Origin: Gemmatimonadota bacterium
GTDB taxonomy: Bacteria > Gemmatimonadota > Gemmatimonadetes > Longimicrobiales > Gaopeijiaceae
NCBI GenBank assembly: GCA_007126575.1
Contig: SLBA01000133.1
Coordinates: 1 to 32,999, forward strand
Reading direction: 5' to 3'
DNA length: 32,999 nucleotides
In this document: positions 15,752 to 23,078 of the stretch, in pieces
How the letters are laid out: each line of letters starts with the position of its first letter
How positions within the stretch are numbered: the first letter of the stretch is position 1
The notes under the pieces: model-generated
Seen by the model: the letters and a program-made list of their open reading frames with translations, nothing else
Databases searched by the model: none
Told to the model about the DNA's origin: nothing
Position numbers and translations under genes: made by a program

Positions 15752-18451
15752 GCGCAGGGGCTCCAGTCTGCCTTCCTCGAGCTCGAAGGAACGCAGCCCG
15801 TCCGAGAACTGGAAGCGCACGTTCTGGCCCTCCCAGAGATCGAGGCGGAGCGTGCCACCACGCAGGAGGCCGACCATCTCACCGGTGTCGCGGTCCCAGA
15901 CGGTGACCGTGGGGAAGATCTCGGAATTCCATTCGAGTCGCTCCCCGGGCGCGCCGGCCGCCGCGGTGCGTCGGACCAGCGCCTCCGCGCTCTCCAGCCC
16001 CTCGGGGAGCTCGTCGACGCGGCTGCGCTGCGCCGAGACCGGATCCAGGGGCGCCCCGGTGCGGCGCTGCACATCGCCGCGGAATCCCGCCTCCGGAGCA
16101 CGCACCTCGATCTCGTGCAGTCGCTCGTGATCGATGGTGCTGATCGGCAGCACGTACGCGAAGTGGTGCTCGGTTTCATCGGGAGCATGCGTGACCCTGG
16201 CCGGCGAGAACCCGTAGTTGAAGAGCTCCTGCCCGTCGGCGGTCAGACCGACCAGACGGTAGGGGCCCGAACTCTCGGGCGGGCTTGGGGTGGCGCTCGT
16301 GGAGATCACCGGGTGCAGTTCGGCGCCCGACGAGGAGACCGTCCCGCTCACGAGGATTCGCGAGTCGGCACCGCGGGACATGGTGGCGTAGGAAGCCGGG
16401 TCGAACACCGGCTTCCGGTCCCGCCAGTCGAGAACGATCTCGTAGTTGTAGTCACTGATCCAGCGCGGTCCGCAGTAGCTCATGAGATCTCTCATGGCCA
16501 CCGGAGACTGGATGGGTTGTTCCGCTCCCCGATCGTAGCCGGCATGCCCCAGCTGGGCGTTGGCGTACGGGTAGTTCGTATCCACTCCGGACGGGTTTCC
16601 GCAGGGGGCGTGGGGAAGGCTCAGGTTGTGGCCCAGCTCGTGCGCGACCGTTGCCGAGGCCTGGGGAAGGCGATCATAGGTCATGCCGACCTGGCGAGTG
16701 GTGTTGTTGATGCTGGGAGGCAGGTACGCTACGCCCGCGAAGATCAGGGGGCCATCCCCCGGAAAGATCCCGTGCAGGTAGTGATCACCGATCGAGTCCC
16801 GGGTCGAGATGAAGTGACTCAGCAGGGCGCCGAGTGCGGCTGTGTGAACCTGGCCCTGGTTGTTGTAGAGATTGGTGGTGAAGGTGCCTCCGATGTAGGA
16901 AGAATCCCGGCCCACCGGCATGGCGCGGCGGGTGAAGTCCATGAACTCGTCCAGGTTCTGCTCGGTCAGATCCGCGGTGTTCCCCGTCTCGCCGTCACGC
17001 ATCGCCATGAAGCGGACATGAAGGAGGGGGAGATCGACGAAGTGGTCGAACTCGTAGATCGAGCCATCGGAGGGAAAGGAGCTGAACCGGCGGGTGACCA
17101 CGCCGACGTCCCCATCGGGGTCGATCTCGACCCGGACTCCGATCCCCGGTCGGACGAGGTCTCCGTCGAGCTCCAGGTTCCAGGTCAACGACGAGCCGTC
17201 GGGCGCGAGCGTGGTCGGGACGGAACCGACGGTGGGCTGCACCCGCTCACGGAGGATCTCGACCCCGTTGTCGTACACGATCAGTTCCGCGGGAGGGGGA
17301 GGGGCGTTCGACTCCGTCGCCTCGACGAAGACCCGCAGCAGTCCGGGCCGCCCTTCGATCAGGCGCACTCCTGCGTCCATCCGCTGGGTTGCCTGGTTGA
17401 TGTGCGCCGTGTGCACCGTGAAGTACCGGCCCACCGGTTCCCAGCTCGCATCCATCCCCTCGGCTTCGAGCGAGACCGCGGTGACACCCGAGACGCTGGC
17501 CTCGATCCGATTCACCCCGGGAGTGGCGCCGAGGGTCCACCGTTCGAGCCGGGCGAGTCCGTTCTGATCGCTCACCACCTCGGTCGCCGAGATCGATCCC
17601 TGTCCCTCCACCACCCGAAACTGGACGGTGACACCCTCGAGACCGTTCTCCCATTCGTCCTGAACCCTGACCGTGGGCTCGAGGGGGAGGAGGAGTCCGG
17701 CCTCGGCCTGAATCCCGGGCTCACTCAGCCAGACCGCCTCGTGCAGAGGGCCGGGGCGGGCATCGGCCCGGAGCACGGCCGTCAGCTGGCCGCCCAGCCG
17801 GGCCGTCAGGATCTGGTTGCCCGCTCGGGCCCCGAGCGTCCAGTCGGGAGTCTGCACCTGTCCGGCGCTGTCCGTCGTCGCCTGGTTCTGCGCCGGAGTC
17901 CCACCCTGCGTGGCCGAGAAGTTGATCGTCCGTCCCGGGATCGGGTTCTCGAACTCGTCGGTGAGCTCGATGCGGGGAAGACCGGTCAGCGTCGAGGTCA
18001 CCTGTGCGCCGTCCGGGTCGTCGCCCAGAACCCGCAGCCTCGCCGGAGGCCCGGGTCCCGACGCGACTTCGACCAGAACCGGATCCACGCCCTCGGCCTC
18101 GAAGGAAAGCGCGTTCGCTCCGGGCCTCTGTCCCATCCGCCAGCTGCTCAAGAAGAAGTGGCCGCTGTCATTCGTGGTGTAGGTGGTGCTCTGGATCGAG
18201 CCGCCTCCCCCCGCGACGCTGGCGGTCACCTCGACATTCGGAATCGGGTTGCCGTATTCGTCCTGGACCTCGACCCGGACCGGCGACGGCAGGAGCTGGC
18301 CGGCCTGCCCCTCGGTCGGTCCCTCGGCCATGAGCGTGGCCTCGAGGAGACTCGGGGGGGGGAAGAGGATCGAACTTCCGTCGTCGCAGGAGGTGACGAG
18401 CAGGAGCAGGAGGGGAATCCAGGCGAAACGAAAGCGGTGCGAGCCATTCAT
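15749..18451 (-). CDS. Lipoprotein with Ig-like repeats and metzincin-like zinc metallopeptidase domain
   Basis: A 900-residue lipoprotein: hydrophobic N-terminus then the lipobox LVTSC. Three Ig-like Big-type domains follow (about residues 35-130, 131-230 and 232-330), each ending in a W-x-x-G segment. The peptidase domain holds HELGHNLSLPH (604-614), a metzincin zinc site with Ser where Gly is usual, and a Met-turn-like RDLMSYCGPRW about 65 residues later. The last 200 residues form beta-rich domains without recognisable motifs. It probably acts at the cell surface or periplasm as a protease. The true start is ATG 18451, which overlaps the stop of the preceding outer-membrane-like gene (ATGA); the frame is open farther upstream but without a signal peptide. 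M66/M12-like relationships are possible but not settled. Confidence 0.85.
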   Translation of the reverse strand: MNGSHRFRFAWIPLLLLLVTSCDDGSSILFPPPSLLEATLMAEGPTEGQAGQLLPSPVRVEVQDEYGNPIPNVEVTASVAGGGGSIQSTTYTTNDSGHFFLSSWRMGQRPGANALSFEAEGVDPVLVEVASGPGPPARLRVLGDDPDGAQVTSTLTGLPRIELTDEFENPIPGRTINFSATQGGTPAQNQATTDSAGQVQTPDWTLGARAGNQILTARLGGQLTAVLRADARPGPLHEAVWLSEPGIQAEAGLLLPLEPTVRVQDEWENGLEGVTVQFRVVEGQGSISATEVVSDQNGLARLERWTLGATPGVNRIEASVSGVTAVSLEAEGMDASWEPVGRYFTVHTAHINQATQRMDAGVRLIEGRPGLLRVFVEATESNAPPPPAELIVYDNGVEILRERVQPTVGSVPTTLAPDGSSLTWNLELDGDLVRPGIGVRVEIDPDGDVGVVTRRFSSFPSDGSIYEFDHFVDLPLLHVRFMAMRDGETGNTADLTEQNLDEFMDFTRRAMPVGRDSSYIGGTFTTNLYNNQGQVHTAALGALLSHFISTRDSIGDHYLHGIFPGDGPLIFAGVAYLPPSINNTTRQVGMTYDRLPQASATVAHELGHNLSLPHAPCGNPSGVDTNYPYANAQLGHAGYDRGAEQPIQSPVAMRDLMSYCGPRWISDYNYEIVLDWRDRKPVFDPASYATMSRGADSRILVSGTVSSSGAELHPVISTSATPSPPESSGPYRLVGLTADGQELFNYGFSPARVTHAPDETEHHFAYVLPISTIDHERLHEIEVRAPEAGFRGDVQRRTGAPLDPVSAQRSRVDELPEGLESAEALVRRTAAAGAPGERLEWNSEIFPTVTVWDRDTGEMVGLLRGGTLRLDLWEGQNVRFQFSDGLRSFELEEGRLEPLR

Positions 18452-18999
18452 CGGCCGACTCCCAGCATCAGACGGAGACCTTGCGCGGGCACCGGGTTGA
18501 CCGCGATCTCGTCGGTGTACGAGGCGTACCATCCGGTGAACCCTGCCGCCAGGTGGACCGGACCGACCGGCACCCGGGCGAGCACGGCACCCGAGGGGCC
18601 GAAGACGGATCCGGCGCGCCCCGTGGTATCCAGCGACTCACCGTAATAGGCGGCACCCAGCATCAGCTCCAGCTCCACGCGGGGGTGGAGGGGGAAGCGC
18701 ACCGTCGGACCCGCGCTGACGAGGGTCGACCCGAACCCGTTACCACTCCCCAGCAGTGCGTGAGCCGATCCGCCCCAACGCTCACCGGAGAAGCCGGCGT
18801 GCGCGCCGAAGAATCGATGCGCGCCTCCACTCATTCCCGCCTGACCTCCGACGAGAGCCGCCTGGAAGCCGGGACCCGATCCTGAAGCATCGGGCTGCTG
18901 GGCTGCCAGCGGCGCTGCAGCCAGCGCCACGAGGGCGGGCAGCATCAGGACGACCGAGAGCCGTCGAAGCGAGGCATGAATCTGACTGGGATGGGGCAT
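18448..18999 (-). CDS. Small predicted outer-membrane beta-barrel protein
   Basis: A 183-residue protein with a signal peptide (about residues 1-34, hydrophobic VLMLPALVALAAAPLAAQ) and then Gly/Ala-rich alternating strands such as VSAGPTVRFPLHPRVELELMLGAAYYG and VHLAAGFTGWYASYTDEIAV. This pattern suits an eight-strand-type outer-membrane barrel, but no family is recognised. ATG 18999 is preferred over the GTG two codons earlier; no good Shine-Dalgarno sequence is seen for either. The stop overlaps the start of the metalloprotease lipoprotein, so both are made together and may work together at the outer membrane. Confidence 0.65.
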   Translation of the reverse strand: MPHPSQIHASLRRLSVVLMLPALVALAAAPLAAQQPDASGSGPGFQAALVGGQAGMSGGAHRFFGAHAGFSGERWGGSAHALLGSGNGFGSTLVSAGPTVRFPLHPRVELELMLGAAYYGESLDTTGRAGSVFGPSGAVLARVPVGPVHLAAGFTGWYASYTDEIAVNPVPAQGLRLMLGVGR

Positions 19000-19077
19000 G
19001 AGCACGGGTCCGATCGAAGGTTGGATGGGTGCCGGAGGAGGACGTGAGAGCGGAAGGGCGAGCGAACCGAATGGATT

Positions 19078-19091
19078 CCTTCCCGGGAAGG
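19078..19091. promoter_or_regulatory. 14-base perfect palindrome upstream of the barrel/metalloprotease operon
   Basis: CCTTCCCGGGAAGG is a perfect 14-base palindrome about 80 bases upstream of ATG 18999, in a 245-base gap without genes. It could be a regulator site; no promoter that I trust is visible next to it. Confidence 0.25.
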
Positions 19092-19200
19092 GACCTTCGT
19101 CGACGGCCGAGGCTCTGGCGTCGAGGTAACACCTTCAGTACGTGGGCGCCAGACAGAGGTTCCCCTCTCGGGTGCCGGAGGGCGATGACGGCTCGGCTGA

Positions 19201-19229
19201 CCTCGATCGGGGGCGCCGGCCGGCCGAGG
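19201..19229 (-). terminator. GC-rich hairpin downstream of the 19244 lipoprotein gene
   Basis: CCTCG (19201-19205) and CGG (19208-19210) can pair with CCG (19220-19222) and CGAGG (19225-19229) across a 2x2 internal loop. It begins 15 bases after the stop of the minus-strand lipoprotein gene. There is no T-run, so the terminator role is only suggested. Confidence 0.3.
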
Positions 19230-19243
19230 CGTTGACGAAGGGC

Positions 19244-19969
19244 TCAGCCGCCCGGATCCCCCGCGCCGAAGTCCTGCCGGACGACGGGGAAGTCGAGGGA
19301 CCCGAGGACCACGATGTACGACGAGGTGGCGAGGAACTCCGTTCCGGTGTCGGTGCGCATCGGCCGGTACCCGCGCATGCGAAGCCGCAGACGGGCCTGG
19401 ACCTTTCCCCCGAACCCCCGGCTCAGCGCCGGCTCGATCTCCGGGAGTTCGACCCGGTGAAACTCGATGTACGACCCGTCGGTCGTGAGGTAGACGAGCG
19501 GTGCATCGGGCGCGTGGAAGTTGAATGGAAGGAGGGTGAAGCTGAGCGGGTGTTCGTAGAGGTAGGGGGAGAGTGCGGCGAACACGAACCCTTCGGTGGA
19601 GTTGCCGGGACGAACCGGCTGGATGGTCCGCCGTCCCTCGGGCAGGGGGCCCCAGCCCAGAAGCTGGACCAGGGTGTCGACGGCGACATCCCTGCGGTCC
19701 TCGTTGCTGTAGAACCCACCCCATCGTTCGGCGGCGGGGCCTGACCCGCGTCGCTCGTCGAGGAAGAAGTATCCACTCTGCGAATAATCCCCTTCGGCGT
19801 CCCCACGGATCCTGAGATGGATTTCGCCGGGGACGTAGGCGGGAAACTCGACCGCCGCTTCCTGCAGGTGCTCGTTGCCGGTCGGACTGTGATCGTCTCC
19901 GCACCCGACCATGAGGAGCAGGGCCGAGATCGCCGCGGCTGCGAGAACGGAGGGGTGCGACACGTTCAT
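19244..19969 (-). CDS. Hypothetical lipoprotein
   Basis: A 241-residue lipoprotein: MNVSHPSVLAAAAISALLLM followed by VGC, a clear lipobox. ATG 19969 has AAAGGA five to ten bases ahead. The mature part is rich in beta strands (EIHLRIRG, GYFFLDERR, YIVVLGSLDFPVV) without a family that I recognise. The upstream gene, a matrixin-like lipoprotein, ends 85 bases before it on the same strand, and the two are probably co-transcribed. A secreted structural or binding role is possible, but nothing in the sequence shows it. Confidence 0.7.
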   Translation of the reverse strand: MNVSHPSVLAAAAISALLLMVGCGDDHSPTGNEHLQEAAVEFPAYVPGEIHLRIRGDAEGDYSQSGYFFLDERRGSGPAAERWGGFYSNEDRRDVAVDTLVQLLGWGPLPEGRRTIQPVRPGNSTEGFVFAALSPYLYEHPLSFTLLPFNFHAPDAPLVYLTTDGSYIEFHRVELPEIEPALSRGFGGKVQARLRLRMRGYRPMRTDTGTEFLATSSYIVVLGSLDFPVVRQDFGAGDPGG

Positions 19970-20054
19970 GGTCGGTCCTTTGGCCAGGGAAGGGCAGCTG
20001 CAACCCGTCGACGATCGACGGGTTCCACCTGCTTCGGTCTCGGTAGAGTCCACA

Positions 20055-20780
20055 TCACGGGCTCCATGCCCTGAACGCCTCGCGGATCTCTTCGAGCGTC
20101 ATGCCGGCCCGGACGTCCGGCGAATAGAGAAAGCGAAGGGCGTCCCGCTCGACCGCCGAGAGGGTGGTCGGGATGGGACCCCCCTCCTCGGCGCGCGCCG
20201 CCATCACGTACCGGTCGCCCGGAAAGGCCGGATGTCCCATGATGCCCATGGCGTGTCCCATCGCGTGCAGGGCGGCCCGTTCGAGCACGGGAAGAGAGAG
20301 CCCGAGGGAGACGAGGATCTCGACCTCGGTGATCCCCTCGTCCTCGGCTGCGGTCACGAAGGTGCGGCTGAAGGACCAGGGGCGGGTGGAGTCGCGTTCG
20401 CGATACGCTTCGGGCGGGAGGGCACGGACGATGATCTCTCCCCCGGTCTGGACCGGAAGGAAGGCGGGGACCCCGGTATCCGCCAGCAGCTCGAGGGCCC
20501 GCGTGAAGGCGGCGCGCTCCTGGGCCGGGGTCGAGGGGTCGAACTGGAATCGGATGGGTCCCTCGGCTTCCCAACGGAACCGCAGACGATCGGAGGGGGC
20601 CTGGAGAAGGGTGCCCTCCTCGACGAAACGGAGTACGGGTTCCGCTTCATCTGCGGGAGCCGCGGTGTCCGGGGGGATGACCTCGGAGCCCTCGAACAGG
20701 TTCGATCCCTCGCAACCGACGAGAGCCAGAAGTGCGATGGTGAGAAGACACGCGGGGAGGGTCGGTCGGATCGGTGGCAC
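20055..20780 (-). CDS. Matrixin-like lipoprotein lacking the catalytic glutamate
   Basis: A 241-residue lipoprotein (lipobox LALVGC about 20 residues in). Its C-terminal half follows the M10/matrixin-like plan: RFRWEAEGPIRFQFD near the start, then ALHAMGHAMGIMGHPAFPGD, VMAARAEE in the place of the Met-turn, and the typical end LSAVERDALRFLYSPDVRAG. In matrixin-like proteins the motif reads HELGHALGIxGH; here the three His remain but Glu is Ala, so the general base is missing. The codon is gcg where gag/gaa is expected. GTG 20780 is the preferred start as it gives a compact signal peptide; GTG 20849 is possible. It is divergent from the S10 peptidase gene. It may bind zinc or peptides without cleaving. 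Confidence 0.72.
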   Translation of the reverse strand: MPPIRPTLPACLLTIALLALVGCEGSNLFEGSEVIPPDTAAPADEAEPVLRFVEEGTLLQAPSDRLRFRWEAEGPIRFQFDPSTPAQERAAFTRALELLADTGVPAFLPVQTGGEIIVRALPPEAYRERDSTRPWSFSRTFVTAAEDEGITEVEILVSLGLSLPVLERAALHAMGHAMGIMGHPAFPGDRYVMAARAEEGGPIPTTLSAVERDALRFLYSPDVRAGMTLEEIREAFRAWSP

Positions 20781-20910
20781 GGAGACCGCGGGGTATGGGA
20801 GCGCCGGACGGAACGCTTCGACCGGCTGGGCGAATGGGCGAGTGTCCACAATGCAACGGGAGGGGGCCGTTCGTCCAGTCTTTTTTTCTTCGGTGGGCCA
20901 ACGCCCGGGG

Positions 20911-20939
20911 TTGCTTCGACCCTCTGCGGACGCCATTCT
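20911..20939 (+). promoter_or_regulatory. Candidate promoter for the S10 carboxypeptidase
   Basis: TTGCTT (20911-20916) and CATTCT (20934-20939) are spaced by 17 bases and lie about 50 bases before the start ATG, which has its own strong GAGGAGGT Shine-Dalgarno sequence at 20973-20980. The rest of the 207-base divergent gap holds a T-rich run at 20881-20890 and no gene. Confidence 0.35.
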
Positions 20940-20987
20940 CCTGGCCGAACCATCGTTTTCGGCTCCACACCTGAGGAGGTTTTCCGC

Positions 20988-22517
20988 ATGCCCGCATTCC
21001 GCCCCATGTCCGGTCGGATTCCGCTCGCCCTGTTGTCGAAGGCCGTGGTCACGGCCCTTCTCGTGCTCCCGGTTACGGCCCCGCCGGAGATGGCGGCGCA
21101 GGATGTCGAGATCCCGATCGACACGGCGATCACCACCGAGCATTCGGTGATGATCCAGGGATCGTCGGTGCCCTACACGGCGACCGCGGGGTTCCAGCCG
21201 GTCTGGGACCAGAACGGCGAGGCGATCGCATCGGTGTTCTACACCTACTACGAGAGGAGCGACATCGAGGACCGGAGCCGACGGCCCCTCGTGGTCTCGT
21301 TCAACGGGGGGCCGGGATCGGCGTCGGTCTGGATGCACATCGGGTATACCGGCCCGCGCTTCCTGGCGATCGATGACGAGGGCTTCCCCGTTCAGCCCTA
21401 TGGGTTCAGCGACAATCCCCATTCGATCCTCGACGTGGCCGACATCGTCTACGTGGACCCGGTGAACACGGGGTTCTCCCGACCGCTGCCCGGCGTCGAC
21501 CCCTCGCGGTTCTTCGGTGTCTACGACGACATCAACTACCTCGCCGGCTGGATCGAGACCTTCGTGACTCGTCAGTCGCGGTGGGACAGTCCCAAGTTCC
21601 TGAAGGGCGAGAGCTACGGAACGAATCGAGTGGCCGGACTGGCCGGGCGGCTGCAGGGAAGTCACTGGATGTACCTGAACGGAGTGATCCTCGTGTCGCC
21701 GACCGGGATGGGGGTCAGCGCGGGGGGACCCGTCAGCGCCGGACTCTACCTGCCGCACTACGCGGCGACCGCGTGGTATCATGACGCACTGGAGCCGTCG
21801 CTCCAGAACCGGGACCTGGAAGAATGGCTCGACGAGGTCGAGACCTTCACCATCGACGAGTACATTCCGGCACTGGTCCGAGGCGGATTCCTGCCCGGGG
21901 CCGAGCGACAGCGGATCGCGGAGCAGGTTGCCCGGTACTCGGGCACGAGTGTCGAATTCGTCCTGCAGAACAATCTGGCTCCCGGGGTCGGAGCCTGGCG
22001 AAAGGAGCTGCTGCGCGACCGCGGTCAGACCGTCGGCCGCCTCGACGCGCGCTACAAGGGGATCGACCGTTCCGATGCGGGGACCTCGTACGACTACGAT
22101 CCGGCACTCACTGCCTGGAACCATTCCTTCACCCCCGCGATCAACATGTATCTGCGCGACGAACTCGGGGTGCAGACGGACCTGCGGTACTACATCTTCG
22201 GGCCCACCTCGCCGTGGCCCCGGTCGCCGGACAACACCGGAGAGAACCTCAGGAGCGCCATGGCGCAGAATCCCTTCCTGAACGTGATGATCCAGGCCGG
22301 ATACTACGATGGCGGGACCGACTACTTCTCGGCCAAGTACACCATGTGGAACATGGACCCGTCCGGGCGGCTACAGGATCGATTCCGCTTCGAGACCTAC
22401 CGCAGCGGACACATGATGTATCTGCGGCAGGAGGACCTGGAGAGTTCGAACCAGCACATTCGGGAGTTCATCGAGGCGTCGATTCCGCCCGCGGGTGAGC
22501 CCGCGATCTACCGCTGA
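20988..22517 (+). CDS. Secreted S10 family serine carboxypeptidase
   Basis: A peptidase of 509 aa with a signal peptide (hydrophobic segment at about residues 18-33, ending MAAQD). S10 motifs are complete: oxyanion loop FNGGPGSASVW, catalytic Ser in KGESYGTNR (S209), catalytic Asp in AGYYDGGTDYFS (D441) and catalytic His in YRSGHMMYL (H475). Such enzymes remove C-terminal residues from peptides and, in bacteria, are exported. The frame is open far upstream, but ATG 20988 has GAGGAGGT seven bases ahead and is directly followed by the signal peptide. The mutT gene follows after 23 bases, so both may share a transcript. Divergent lipoprotein genes encode a pseudo-matrixin and an unknown protein. 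Confidence 0.94.
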   Translation: MPAFRPMSGRIPLALLSKAVVTALLVLPVTAPPEMAAQDVEIPIDTAITTEHSVMIQGSSVPYTATAGFQPVWDQNGEAIASVFYTYYERSDIEDRSRRPLVVSFNGGPGSASVWMHIGYTGPRFLAIDDEGFPVQPYGFSDNPHSILDVADIVYVDPVNTGFSRPLPGVDPSRFFGVYDDINYLAGWIETFVTRQSRWDSPKFLKGESYGTNRVAGLAGRLQGSHWMYLNGVILVSPTGMGVSAGGPVSAGLYLPHYAATAWYHDALEPSLQNRDLEEWLDEVETFTIDEYIPALVRGGFLPGAERQRIAEQVARYSGTSVEFVLQNNLAPGVGAWRKELLRDRGQTVGRLDARYKGIDRSDAGTSYDYDPALTAWNHSFTPAINMYLRDELGVQTDLRYYIFGPTSPWPRSPDNTGENLRSAMAQNPFLNVMIQAGYYDGGTDYFSAKYTMWNMDPSGRLQDRFRFETYRSGHMMYLRQEDLESSNQHIREFIEASIPPAGEPAIYR

Positions 22518-22540
22518 GCCGAGATCCTGCGGGGGAGCGT

Positions 22541-22933
22541 GTGGTTCCGGTCGTCGCCGCGGTGGTCCGCAGCGGCGACCGGTTTCTCCTCGCACTGCGC
22601 CCAGAAGCCAAGCGTCACGGGGGACTCTGGGAATTTCCCGGAGGGAAGGTAGGGCCCGGAGAGACCGAACCCGAGGCGCTGGCACGCGAACTGCACGAGG
22701 AACTGGGCGTGTCCGGGATCCGAATGGGACGACATCTGTTTTCGATGCGGGACCCCGGATCCGAGTTCGAGATTCGATTCTGGGAGGTCGAGATCATGGG
22801 GGAGGCGGTGGCGCTCGAGCATGACGCCCTTCGGTTCTGTCGAATCCGTGAGGCGCTCGCGATGCCGCTGGCGCCGGCCGACCGACGCTTCCTCGAGGCA
22901 GCGGCCTCGAACACCCCGGCCGAGGGGTCGTGA
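22541..22933 (+). CDS. mutT: MutT-like Nudix hydrolase (8-oxo-dGTP diphosphatase)
   Basis: A 130-residue Nudix protein, normal for MutT. VPVVAAVVRSGDRFLLALRP leads into GGLWEFPGGKVGPGE and the complete Nudix box (GX5EX7REXXEEXG) ending RELHEELGV. MutT hydrolyses oxidised dGTP so that it is not built into DNA; other Nudix substrates cannot be excluded by sequence alone. The start is GTG 22541 with GGGGGAG just ahead. It lies 23 bases after the S10 peptidase gene on the same strand. Confidence 0.88.
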   Translation: MVPVVAAVVRSGDRFLLALRPEAKRHGGLWEFPGGKVGPGETEPEALARELHEELGVSGIRMGRHLFSMRDPGSEFEIRFWEVEIMGEAVALEHDALRFCRIREALAMPLAPADRRFLEAAASNTPAEGS

Positions 22934-22949
22934 GCGGCCTGAGTGGCCC

Positions 22950-22979
22950 TTGTGAATCGCGTCCTGGACTCCGTATTCT
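22950..22979 (+). promoter_or_regulatory. Candidate promoter for the GAF/kinase/receiver gene
   Basis: TTGTGA (22950-22955) and TATTCT (22974-22979) with an 18-base spacer lie in the 145-base gap after mutT. The leader would be about 90 bases. Eye matching only. Confidence 0.35.
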
Positions 22980-23078
22980 TGTGGGTCCGACGAACCGTGC
23001 CGCACATGACAGCTCTCTCATCTCCGGGATCATGACGCCGAACGCAAGCCCACGCCCAGCCCAGAGGAGCGTCCCGGC

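Noticed and set aside
16115-18646. Open frame of about 843 codons antisense to the metalloprotease gene
   Set aside because: Shadow of the real gene; charged low-complexity-like product without motifs.
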